Below the pieces are notes generated by a model. The model ran no database searches, was not told the DNA's origin, and worked only from the letters and a program-made list of their open reading frames with translations. Below are positions 20,014-29,233 of a stretch of DNA of 64,000 nt, piece after piece. The stretch is from Pachysolen tannophilus NRRL Y-2460. Lineage: Eukaryota; Ascomycota; Pichiomycetes; Alaninales; Pachysolenaceae. Within the stretch, counting starts at the first letter, position 1; every line of letters begins with the position of its first letter. The translations under genes and the position numbers were made by a program. Location of the stretch: positions 188,692 through 252,691 of the forward strand of contig KV454018.1 in NCBI GenBank assembly GCA_001661245.1, written 5' to 3'.

Positions 20014-21268
20014 TCAGAATGAACTTGTTAAAGCATATAATGCGATAAACGTGGAAGCTGCACTACCTAATATAGGTGCATTACCGAAGATAAGTCTTAA
20101 ATCAAGAGCTCCATGAAAGATATATGATTTAATAGCATAAAAAATTCCTTCACCTGTAAATCTATAAACCAATTCATCTTTAACATCGTCAAATGAAATA
20201 TCACCTTGTAAAATGATTAAAGTTAAAATCAATTTAACTAAGGAGAAAATTAATGGATCAAAAGAATATTTATAATTCTTTAATTTCCTATTACCTTGTT
20301 TTTTTACCGCTGTAAAATTAACATAAAATGAAATAAGTAATGGAAAGAAAATAGAAATTAAACTCCACAAGAAAATAACTGTTAAAAATGAATCATTGAA
20401 AAATGTTTCAAAATTCCAAATTGGCCAACTTAAAGTATTATATGGTAAATTTTCTTTAACCAATTGTGGTACATAATATGATCTAGAAATAGTTGTCCAT
20501 TCAAAATGATAATACAAAATATAGAAAAATTCGGTAAAAATTTCCAGCCCAACAATACTAACAGGTGAACTAACTAAATCACGTACTGATTCATTTTGAT
20601 CTTCAAAAAATTCTTCTAAATCATAATATTTATCAACAATTGAATCATAAATTGATCCATAAATTTCTAAAGGTTTACTTGAAATTTTTTCAAAAAATGA
20701 AAATTTAGTGAATTTACTAAATGGACCAAGATGAGATTCCTCCGAGACTGCTTCAAAACCATTAGCAGTTTCATCTTCTGAAGATTCAGCTTGAGTAACT
20801 TCTTCTTCAACTTCATCATCGGTACTTGCACCAGAACCAATGCTATTTTCAGAAACATCTAAATTTTTTGAAGGAGTGGATGGAAACTTCAACGAACTTG
20901 CAAGTTGCTTCAAAGGTGAACTTTTTGATGGACTTCTATTCTTATGGCTCGAAACATATTTCGAGACAATTGGACTGACATCCGGATTTTGAACAATAAA
21001 ATTTCCCAATTTTTCAATATAAACTTGTTTCAAATCTGTTTCCAAGAATTGATTACTAAAGGTATTGAAAAAAATAAAAAAAAAAAAAAAAAATAAAAAT
21101 TGTCAGTAAATAAATCAATTATATTTTGATAAGCGCGTTTAATATAATTGCGCACAGACAAAAAGATAGAGATACAAATAAATTAAAAAAAAAAGATACT
21201 CACCTTAAACCCAATTCTTCAGCCAATTCTTGAAGATCAACTTTTCTTAACTTTTTAATGCTACTCAT
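20014..21268 (-). CDS. Two-exon multispan membrane protein with HeH/SAP-like N-terminus
   Basis: Exon 1 runs 21268-21204 (MSSIKKLRKVDLQELAEELG). The intron is 21203-21056, with donor GTGAGT, branch-like TACTGAC at 21108-21102 and acceptor TTTAG. Exon 2 runs 21055-20014. The junction restores the phase and gives LGLSNQFLETDLKQVYIEKL, a 368-residue product. The spliced N-terminus (about 1-45) resembles the helix-extension-helix/SAP fold used by nuclear-envelope and chromatin proteins. A Ser/Pro- and acid-rich linker follows, then about four hydrophobic segments in the C-terminal half (SFLTVIFLWSLISIFFPLL, LIFSLVKLILTLIIL, a C-terminal ALYALTSSF). This suggests an ER or inner nuclear membrane protein. 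I do not recognise a named orthologue. The intron separates the HeH motif mid-helix, so a single-exon call would lose it. Confidence 0.75.
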
Positions 21269-21700
21269 CTTTTTTTTATTTTTTCAATTTTAATTATAAC
21301 CAAATAAGTATTTATATATATAAAAATTAATTTTAAATATATATGATATATATTATTTTATTGTTTGTTAATAAATAATAAAATATAAACAAATATAATA
21401 AAATGAGGAAATAAAGGAAAGAAAGGAAGTACAAGAAAAACAACAAAATGAGAATTTCTAAAATGTAAACAACTTTTTTTTTTTTTGGTTTTTTAATTTT
21501 TGGTTTTTTTTTGGTTTTGCGGCACTTTCTTTTGTTTTGCTTTAACTCCAGTGGGAGAACAACAAAAAGTAAGTAATAGTCCAAAAACCGACAGATAGAT
21601 TTCAAAGATGCGTCAGAACAGTGTCAGAACAGCATAAACTAAAGTTTTAAGTGCTGTACAAGAGTATGTATACAAGAGTACACAAACACAAAAGGGGGTA

Positions 21701-21785
21701 CCAAAAACAAAAGCAAAAACAAAAGCAAAAACAAAAACAAACACAAACACAAAAGCAAAAGCAAAAGCAAAAAAAAACAAAAGAA
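21701..21785. repeat. (AAAAGC/AAAAAC)n simple repeat
   Basis: A degenerate hexanucleotide tract of AAAAAC and AAAAGC units directly 3' of the MFS gene stop. Simple-sequence DNA, not a gene. Confidence 0.8.
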
Positions 21786-21822
21786 AAAAGACAATTGCGC
21801 TTTGCTTTATTATTTCTTATTG

Positions 21823-23859
21823 TCATACTGTTGAGCGTTGACGTGTAGAGTCTTCTTCGTCATCTATTTCATTCATAAGAAACGCCGGTACTAAAGCGCA
21901 AATTGCAATTCCTGATAAGGACCACCATGTAACCCAAGAAACCTGATGCTCATCACTCCAACTCATGACGTAACCCCAAACCATTGGCAGTACACATCTA
22001 GCTAGTGCGCAAACAGATAAAGTTGTACCGTTAACAAATGCTCTGTTTTTCAGAGGGGATGCCCTATGGATTAACAACATTATCTGCGGGAAGCATATTG
22101 AGTTTGGAAGAACTTTAAAAAAAGCGAGTATGTACAAGAAAGCCTTTGTGTAGGCCAATGATGGTAAATTTGGAGGTAAGGTGAAAACTAAAAATGGAAT
22201 AAATAGATAAACAAATGGCGGGATGCAAGAGACTGCTCTATAAGTAGCCACTGGTGCGTAGTTTCTATCCAAGTATGGGTATAAGAATATGACAATCATA
22301 ACCCCAATTGTTCCTGTAACTGTTAAAAGGTTACCAACGTCTGTAGGGTTAAAACTTAAACCTCCCATTATCTTGAAGGGAAATTTTGAAAGTAAAGGTG
22401 ATGATAAATCTCCATTAACGATTCTTGCAGTTTTCGAGGCCAAGAAAACGGGCAAGAATTCATCAACCACTGTACCATGTAGTGAGAGCATAAAGTTGGA
22501 ACTTATGGCTTTAAAGACAGAAGGTGAAAGTAAAACTTTCCACTCATAAGTTCCCCTGTTTTCTTCTAGTTCTTCTTTTAACAGGTTTGACTGTAAAGAA
22601 TATGTACGAATCAAGGCAAGAGATTGTCTTCTTGATAATGGGCCTATGGAATGCACCGAATCGGCAGAATCTGTACTCAGGATTGAATCCGCATCGCTTG
22701 AGCCCATGGTTGTGGCATCCTCGTCATCGTCTATATCAAAAGTTTGATGTTCGCGGTCACACTCACGTTCACGTTCACGGTCACTCTCCCGATGCTCCAA
22801 ACGTCCTTGATCTTCCTGTTCTTCTTGCTCTAATAACGGCGTGGTTTCCCGCGCTTCAAGTGATGTTTTCCCAACATTAACACCAAACGAAGAACCTCTT
22901 CCTAAACTACCTATATTTCTTGTAATACTATCACGGTGGGTGGCTGGAACTCTTTTTATTGTCTGTGGTAAAGAACCACTACCATTATAATTATCTAAAG
23001 TAGACGAAATTGTTCTTGCAATACTGTCACCATTAGTATTACTATTACGCACCAATAATGAGGGTCTTCTCCCAGCAGGAACTTGTTGTTGTTGTTGTTG
23101 TTGAGCAGTATACAGCGGCTGCCAAGGACGTATTGAAGGTTGGAACCCAAGTTTTCTCAACAAGATATCTCCAAGTTCAACTCCATAATCTTTTTGGAAT
23201 TTTTTCTGATAATGAGTTTCTTCAAAAAATAAGAAACAAATGGTTGCACTTAAAAATAATCCAATAGCTACTACAATATTAGATAATGCATATGGATATT
23301 TTTCTAGTAAATCAAAACTTCTTTTTGAAATTTTTTTTTCAACATCATTCTTCACTAAATATCCACTCATTGGACCTATAATACACCCCACCTGCCAAAG
23401 TAATGGCATTGTCGAAAATGCAATGGCTTGATGTCTTTTCTCCGTGGCAATTTCACCAAGTACAGTTCTAATAACCGCAACGTTACCATTTACAGCACCC
23501 ATCATTGATCTTGCAAATAATGCCATATAATAATTTTTAGAAAATCCAAATATCAACATACTTATCCCAGTCAATATCAATCCAGTCATCAACACTTTCT
23601 TCCTTCCAATCATATCTGATAAATGACCCCAATGAATCGAACATAAAAATTGACAAAATGCAAATGAAGAAGATAAATAACCAACATACTTTGATATATC
23701 CGCTGGATCCTTAGCTATTCCAAAATCTCGCACCATAAAATATACATAGGGAAACAAAGATGTAAATGCAATCGGTTCAGCAAACCTAATAATACATATA
23801 ACCACAATTTTCCATACAGGAAATCCTCTCATTTGTTCTTTAAAAGTTAGCTTCGTCAT
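21823..23859 (-). CDS. Major facilitator superfamily transporter, YCR023C/ZIFL1-like
   Basis: A 678-residue MFS protein. The first half carries the family signature loop between helices 2 and 3 (GHLSDMIGRKKVLMTGL), preceded by an FPYVYFMV helix and followed by GPMSGYL, typical of the yeast YCR023C and plant ZIFL1 group. A long hydrophilic loop (about residues 240-420) has a Q7 run, Ser-rich sequence and an acidic/arginine-rich segment, after which the second six helices follow. In S. cerevisiae YCR023C is a vacuolar membrane protein of unknown substrate. The gene is divergent from TRS85. Substrate cannot be inferred. Confidence 0.88.
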   Translation of the reverse strand: MTKLTFKEQMRGFPVWKIVVICIIRFAEPIAFTSLFPYVYFMVRDFGIAKDPADISKYVGYLSSSFAFCQFLCSIHWGHLSDMIGRKKVLMTGLILTGISMLIFGFSKNYYMALFARSMMGAVNGNVAVIRTVLGEIATEKRHQAIAFSTMPLLWQVGCIIGPMSGYLVKNDVEKKISKRSFDLLEKYPYALSNIVVAIGLFLSATICFLFFEETHYQKKFQKDYGVELGDILLRKLGFQPSIRPWQPLYTAQQQQQQQVPAGRRPSLLVRNSNTNGDSIARTISSTLDNYNGSGSLPQTIKRVPATHRDSITRNIGSLGRGSSFGVNVGKTSLEARETTPLLEQEEQEDQGRLEHRESDRERERECDREHQTFDIDDDEDATTMGSSDADSILSTDSADSVHSIGPLSRRQSLALIRTYSLQSNLLKEELEENRGTYEWKVLLSPSVFKAISSNFMLSLHGTVVDEFLPVFLASKTARIVNGDLSSPLLSKFPFKIMGGLSFNPTDVGNLLTVTGTIGVMIVIFLYPYLDRNYAPVATYRAVSCIPPFVYLFIPFLVFTLPPNLPSLAYTKAFLYILAFFKVLPNSICFPQIMLLIHRASPLKNRAFVNGTTLSVCALARCVLPMVWGYVMSWSDEHQVSWVTWWSLSGIAICALVPAFLMNEIDDEEDSTRQRSTV

Positions 23860-24281
23860 TTTTTTTCACCACCACCAAATAAATGTATAATATATATAAA
23901 AAACGAAAAAAAAAAAAAAAAAATAGCAACAGCAAGATAATTTGTTCTATTCTAACCTCTTAACTATTCATCACCTATCAGGTTTATAACATCCAATCTC
24001 TTCAACACCAATAAAAGAAAAATAAAACTCATATCTTCTTTCCATTTTATTCATCGGTCAAAAACACGTAACTAAAATCCAAAACAGCAGACATAAATTC
24101 TGACACAGTAGTGTGATCCAGTACAAATGAGGTAAAGTAAAGTAATAAGAGTTGTTTTTATAAGGGAAAAGCATTTAAATGATAGTTTTATAAAGTGTGT
24201 GTGTATATCAAATTGTAAGGAATTTGTATTGATGATTGGGTGTTTAGTTTAGAAGGATTTGTTTGTTGTTGAGAGAAGAGA
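23860..24281. other. Divergent promoter between MFS gene and TRS85
   Basis: About 420 bases shared by two divergent genes, with poly-A near 23909-23922 and CT-rich stretches. No specific site recognised. Confidence 0.4.
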
Positions 24282-25601
24282 ATGCCAGAGATGTCACTGT
24301 CACCATTGATTAGTCTGTATGTGAGACTTGAGGAAGATTTTTATAAATTGACGAAATGTAAATTGAATTCAAAAGGTTTATCATCATTAATGATTAAACA
24401 ATTGATTTTACAAAGTTATTCACCAAAGATTTCAGTTCTTTCAACACCTTTAGCCAATGAATATGCTTGTAAGTTTGGGTTAAAAAATTTTTTGGAATTG
24501 TTGAATTATTTTGAAGATTCTTTATATCAACAATCTTCAATTTTAACGAATAAAGTTCATGTAAGATTTTTAAAACCTATTGATGAATTATTGAGAGATC
24601 AAGGTAAATTACAGAAATTGATAAATGATAGTAAAAGAAATATTAGTGGGCTTAATTTTAAAAATAATGTTTCTACAGAATTGTTCAACTTAAATACATT
24701 AGAAGAATCATCTATAGAATTTGCTAGACATATTCAAATTTTAAAATCATCTACATCAACAACTTCATCAACAACATCTCAACCGGATAATAATGATAAT
24801 ATTCTATTGCATAACTCAGCTTATTTACATACTATAGCCAAGATTTTATCATCATCAACAATTTCACCTTTTGAAACTTTTAACCATCCAATATTACAAT
24901 TATTGGTAGTTTCTGCAGAAGATACATTAGCAGATGCCAAAAAATTGAATTCAGATTGGAAATATTTAAATTATCCAAAATGGATTGATATCGATAAGAT
25001 TTTACCTCTATTTGTTATTGTTGTGGATTCTAATAGTCCTGAATCTTTACAAAGGGGTTTAAATTTACAAGAACAGTTGAAATTACAATTAAATATAAGA
25101 TCAATAATTTTACCATTATTAATGCCAACAGAAGAAAATAAAATTGATGAAGAAAAAGGATATGAAATAATTCATCCGCCATTGTTAGCTTCTTTAGCAC
25201 AACAAGATCCGAATTTATTAAAAAATTTAAAAATTCCTACAAGGATTAAAAATGCAATTAAAAACCTAATAGTTGATATTATAAATAAGACTTTAGTACC
25301 TTATATGAATAGAAGAGTTAATATCTTGACAGAAGAAGTTGTTAATCCAAGGAAAAGTTTTACCGGAAGATTGTTCAATGTGGGTAAAAGATGGGGGTCA
25401 GGAGCTTCTTCTTCGTCTTCTTCTTCTTTAACTGCTACACAAGGTGGTGGATCTCAAGGTGTTGGTTATAATGCATTAGAAAATTTTTATTATCCTAAAT
25501 CTAGTGAATTTTTAATTAGACAATTAGCTGATTGGCTATTTATGTTAAAAGATTATAAAACATCATATACAACTTATGAATTATTTATATTATATTATTA
25601 A
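24282..25601 (+). CDS. TRS85: TRS85/GSG1 N-terminal two thirds, gene split by inversion
   Basis: A 439-codon frame matching the N-terminal part of Trs85, the subunit specific to TRAPPIII, the Ypt1 exchange factor for autophagy and Golgi traffic. Recognisable parts are SPLISLYVRLEEDF at the start, the LPLLMP region, PYMNRRVNILTEEVVNPRKS, and YYPKSSEFLIRQLADWLFMLKDYKTSYTTYE. The family continues at this point with a block of the form LxKKDFxxDKAWxYxASxQE. Here the frame instead runs into FILYY and a stop. That missing continuation is found on the opposite strand, ending about 1 kb downstream. The simplest reading is an inversion break at about 25582. Unless this is a misassembly, the gene encodes a truncated protein. 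Confidence 0.85.
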   Translation: MPEMSLSPLISLYVRLEEDFYKLTKCKLNSKGLSSLMIKQLILQSYSPKISVLSTPLANEYACKFGLKNFLELLNYFEDSLYQQSSILTNKVHVRFLKPIDELLRDQGKLQKLINDSKRNISGLNFKNNVSTELFNLNTLEESSIEFARHIQILKSSTSTTSSTTSQPDNNDNILLHNSAYLHTIAKILSSSTISPFETFNHPILQLLVVSAEDTLADAKKLNSDWKYLNYPKWIDIDKILPLFVIVVDSNSPESLQRGLNLQEQLKLQLNIRSIILPLLMPTEENKIDEEKGYEIIHPPLLASLAQQDPNLLKNLKIPTRIKNAIKNLIVDIINKTLVPYMNRRVNILTEEVVNPRKSFTGRLFNVGKRWGSGASSSSSSSLTATQGGGSQGVGYNALENFYYPKSSEFLIRQLADWLFMLKDYKTSYTTYELFILYY

Positions 25602-25952
25602 TTTATTATTTAATTAGTTATATGTTAACTTAACTGGCCCATGAATTATCTAACATAAAATTTGTTAAAAAAAAAAAAATTTGTTCTCGCGCAAAATTTC
25701 ACATTTTTCATTTTGCCTTAAAAACTGGTTAAAATTTCTATACATTTCATGAGACAGATAACCGAAAAGGAATACGTAGAGAACGGGGCGTGAAAAACTG
25801 CGGGAAGGGTTGATATTGATGCTGCTTTTAATGTAGGTTGGTAGATAGATAGGTAGGTAGGTACATGATGGTCTACAATTTCATGTTTACTTTTAACTAA
25901 AATTACAACTAGATATATATATGAATATATATATATATAATTTTTATTTTTA
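25602..25952. other. Segment between the TRS85 halves, probably the displaced EMP70 promoter
   Basis: No gene. If 25.58-26.60 kb is flipped, this DNA lies between the TRS85 stop and the EMP70-like start as an intergenic region of ordinary size, with a (TA)n tract (25912-25940) and GTAGGTAGGTAG-like repeats (25836-25864). Confidence 0.5.
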
Positions 25953-26600
25953 TTATATCTTAATTTCTTCAAATTGTCGTATTGCCAATTTAAACCACAA
26001 TTCCGATTTTCTATGTCTAGTAAAGCCTAAAATCTCATAATTTTCCTTTTCATAGTTTTTCTTTAAAAAATTTGGAACTTGTTGATCTTGTTCTTCTGTT
26101 GTCATGGTTGTCATGATTTCAGTTCGTTGTTTGATAGTGGCTGGTGATAAATAATAGTAATTATCATAAACGTAGCTGATTCTTTCCATCAAGTAAGACT
26201 TGTTGAGGTTATCTATCAAATTGTTATCAATTACTTTGTTAAACAATGTGACTGCTTCTTCACAATAGAAACTATTGTTTAAATTACTATGATTATAGAA
26301 TTGATTTGATTCGGTTAAAGTTATGAATAATTCACCAATGATTATTAAAGATCTTAATGAAAAAGTCTTTAAATAACATCTTGAAGTGTAAGAATAATGC
26401 AAAGAATCAACCATTGGAACAATCAAATCGTCTATGATCTTCGATGTGATACCATTGTTGTTATTAGAATTAGCAGTTACCGTAGTGGTATTATTAAATT
26501 TATTACTTGCTCCAATTAATAAACTGATAATCATAAATTCTTGTAATGATGCCAAATAATTCCATGATTTTTCATTAAGAAAATCTTTTTTCAAGAGAAG
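25953..26600 (-). CDS. TRS85: TRS85/GSG1 C-terminal third, inverted relative to the 5' part
   Basis: The minus-strand frame has no plausible ATG at its 5' end (the open frame begins with TTG right after a TGA). It starts with LLKKDFLNEKSWNYLASLQE, the block expected directly after YTTYE in Trs85. It ends with YEILGFTRHRKSELWFKL, corresponding to the conserved Trs85 C-terminal GVTRxRKSALWK motif. Together the two halves would make about 650 residues, against 698 in S. cerevisiae. The two parts point towards each other, so they cannot be joined by splicing. Both are intact and little decayed, which argues for a recent event or an assembly error. Confidence 0.8.
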   Translation of the reverse strand, partial: LLLKKDFLNEKSWNYLASLQEFMIISLLIGASNKFNNTTTVTANSNNNNGITSKIIDDLIVPMVDSLHYSYTSRCYLKTFSLRSLIIIGELFITLTESNQFYNHSNLNNSFYCEEAVTLFNKVIDNNLIDNLNKSYLMERISYVYDNYYYLSPATIKQRTEIMTTMTTEEQDQQVPNFLKKNYEKENYEILGFTRHRKSELWFKLAIRQFEEIKI

Positions 26601-26671
26601 TTTAACTGAGGTCAATCAGGTTATAAGATTTCTTTATATTGATTATTTAGTTATAAGGAAAGGATAAAAAA

Positions 26672-28546
26672 ATGAAATATTCGTTGATTTCTGTTATTTG
26701 TTGTTTCTATTATTTATCAACGCTTACTGCAGGGTTTTATTTGCCAGGTGTTGCTCCGTCAACTTATGGTAAGAATGATAATGTTCCATTGTTAGTTAAT
26801 CATATTACTCCATCATCTAAGTATGAGAATACTGATTCGAAGACGTTTGTTTATTCTTATGATTATTATTTTCCAAGGTTTCATTTTTGCCAACCTGAAG
26901 GTGGTCCAAAAAAACAGTCTGAATCTTTAGGTTCAATTATCTTTGGTGATAGAATTTTTAATTCTCCATTTCAAATTAATATGTTAGTTAATAAGACTTG
27001 TGAGAAGTTATGTACTGCTACATATTCAAAGACTGATGCCATTTTTGTTAATAGAAACATTAGGGCTGGTTTCCAACATAATTGGTTGATTGATGGTTTA
27101 CCTGTTGCTAGAGATATGTTTGATAAAAAGACTAGTACTGAGTTTTATGGTGCTGGATTCCCAATTGGTTCAGTTGATGACTCGGTTTCACATTTGAGTA
27201 ACCATTATGAGTTGATTATTGAGTACCATCAAAGAGGCGAAAATGAATATAGAGTTGTTGGTGCAACTGTTAATCCATACTCAATTGAAAGAACTGAACA
27301 AGATTTCTCCTGTGATGTTGCCGATGTTAATGCTGTAAGATTGGACCAAAGTAAAGATACAGATGTGGTCTTTTCTTACTCTGTTGTATTTGTTCCTTCC
27401 TCGACAGCATGGGCAACAAGATGGGATAAATATTTGCACGTTTATGACCCAAAGATTCAATGGTTCTCCTTAGTTAATTTTTCAATTATTGTGATCTTGT
27501 TATCCTTGATTATGTCTCATATCTTACTTAAGACTTTAAGAAATGATATACAGAGGTACAATGAAGTTAACTTGGATGAAGATATAATTGATGAAATGGG
27601 CTGGAAATTGGTTCATGGTGATGTTTTCAGATCTCCAAAGAATAGAATGCTCTTGTCAGTCTTTGTTGGTTCAGGTATCCAGATTTTCTTGATGACTTTG
27701 GTCACCATATTCTTTGCGTTATTAGGTTTATTGTCACCATCAAATAGAGGTTCTTTGGGTACTGTTATGTTTTTACTCTTTGCTGTCTTTGGTTCCATCG
27801 GTTCATTTGCTTCTGCTTATTTGTACAAATTTTTCAACGGTGATAATTGGAAATTAAATATGATCTTATCACCTCTTGTTGTTCCAGGTGCCTTATTTGT
27901 CTGCTTCGTCTTATTAAATTTCTTTTTAATCTTTGTTCATTCTTCAGGAGCTGTCCCAGTTGGAACAATGTTTGCTATAATATTTATTTGGTTCCTTGTT
28001 AATGTCCCATTATCAGTTGCCGGAAGCTTATTTGCCTACAAGAGACCTGCAATGAAATTACCTGTTAAAGTTAACCAGATCCCAAGACAAATTCCAAAAC
28101 AACCATGGTATTTGAGAACTTTACCATTAGCTTTAATTGCCGGAATTTTCCCATTCGGTTCAATTGCCATTGAAATGTACTTTATCTATAATTCTCTTTG
28201 GTTCAACAGAATTTATTACATGTTTGGATTCTTGTTTTTCTGTTTTATCCTTATGATTGTCACTACAGTCTTGGTTACAATATTATTGATCTATTACACC
28301 TTGTGTAATGAAAACTATAAATGGCACTGGAAGTCGTTTTTCATTGGTGGCGGTGTTGCAGTCTACATCTTCATTCATTCGATATTATTATCAAGGTTTA
28401 AATTAGGCGGATTCTCGTCATTTGTATTATACTTTGGTTATTCAAGTATTATCAGTTTATTAGTAGGAATTGTTTGTGGTACTGTTGGATTCCTTGGATC
28501 ATTACTATTCGTGCTAAGAATCTATGATGCTATCAAGATTGATTGA
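26672..28546 (+). CDS. EMP70: Transmembrane-9 superfamily protein, EMP70/TMN-like
   Basis: A 624-residue TM9SF protein. A signal peptide (SLISVICCFYYLSTLTAGF) leads into FYLPGVAPSTY and a lumenal domain with the family landmarks YDYYFPRFHFC, LGSIIFGDRIFNSPF, and HNWLIDGLPVA. Nine membrane spans follow (WFSLVNFSIIVILLSL onward), with GWKLVHGDVFRSP between spans 1 and 2. It ends in KID, the K-x-D/E COPI-binding signal of TM9 proteins. Family members act in Golgi/endosome sorting and vacuolar copper handling in yeast. S. cerevisiae has three paralogues (EMP70, TMN2, TMN3); this is closest in type to EMP70/TMN2. Only about 70 bases separate its ATG from the inverted TRS85 fragment, which is unusually short for a promoter. 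Confidence 0.93.
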   Translation: MKYSLISVICCFYYLSTLTAGFYLPGVAPSTYGKNDNVPLLVNHITPSSKYENTDSKTFVYSYDYYFPRFHFCQPEGGPKKQSESLGSIIFGDRIFNSPFQINMLVNKTCEKLCTATYSKTDAIFVNRNIRAGFQHNWLIDGLPVARDMFDKKTSTEFYGAGFPIGSVDDSVSHLSNHYELIIEYHQRGENEYRVVGATVNPYSIERTEQDFSCDVADVNAVRLDQSKDTDVVFSYSVVFVPSSTAWATRWDKYLHVYDPKIQWFSLVNFSIIVILLSLIMSHILLKTLRNDIQRYNEVNLDEDIIDEMGWKLVHGDVFRSPKNRMLLSVFVGSGIQIFLMTLVTIFFALLGLLSPSNRGSLGTVMFLLFAVFGSIGSFASAYLYKFFNGDNWKLNMILSPLVVPGALFVCFVLLNFFLIFVHSSGAVPVGTMFAIIFIWFLVNVPLSVAGSLFAYKRPAMKLPVKVNQIPRQIPKQPWYLRTLPLALIAGIFPFGSIAIEMYFIYNSLWFNRIYYMFGFLFFCFILMIVTTVLVTILLIYYTLCNENYKWHWKSFFIGGGVAVYIFIHSILLSRFKLGGFSSFVLYFGYSSIISLLVGIVCGTVGFLGSLLFVLRIYDAIKID

Positions 28547-29233
28547 ATTACTTTCTCTGACTATAAATCAGTGAAAAATATATAATACAAGCCGCTGTAG
28601 AATTAGACTCATTTTATACAAAAGAAATGATTGACAGAAATGAAAATTTGAACAAAAAAAAAAAGAAAAAAATAAACCAAACTAAAACTAAAAAACTAAT
28701 AATACATTCAGGTAACAATATTTCTTTTATTTATGCTGATTGTTTTTCAATCGTTGATGTATAAGCTGTAAACGAAATTTCATATTTCGTTGCTTATTGC
28801 TGCTTAACCATTCTTTGTTTGAAAATAAAATCAATAACATTAGTCAAATAAATATTTCTTTTTAGTTAGTTAGTTAGTTAGTTAGTTAGTATATATTATG
28901 TGTTTTATACTTCTCTTCAGATGGATATATTAAATAAAGATTTATTTTTTTATTTATTTCAAATTTGTATTTTACGATTTCATTTAAACAAAAATCAACC
29001 CATCCAGTTTAAAAATGGAATTATAAATATAAAAAACAAATAACCTATAATACAACAAAAAAATTTATAAGTTTTTGGAAAACACTAAAAGGAAATAATA
29101 AATGAAATAAAAAAACAAATAAAGTTCAAAAAAAAAAGAAAAAACCTCCAAGTTAATGAATATTATTATTATTAATTTGAGCAATCAATAAATATTGTTA
29201 CAACATAAATAATACGTAATTGTAGTTCTAGTT
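28547..29233. other. Convergent spacer with (TTAG)n microsatellite
   Basis: About 690 bases between convergent EMP70-like and RGT1 genes. It contains a GTTA tandem run near 28865-28890 and A-rich 3'-processing-like sequence. No gene seen. Confidence 0.5.

Noticed and set aside
24282-26615. Splicing as an explanation for the two TRS85 pieces
   Set aside because: The pieces are on opposite strands and convergent, so cis-splicing cannot join them; inversion or misassembly is required.
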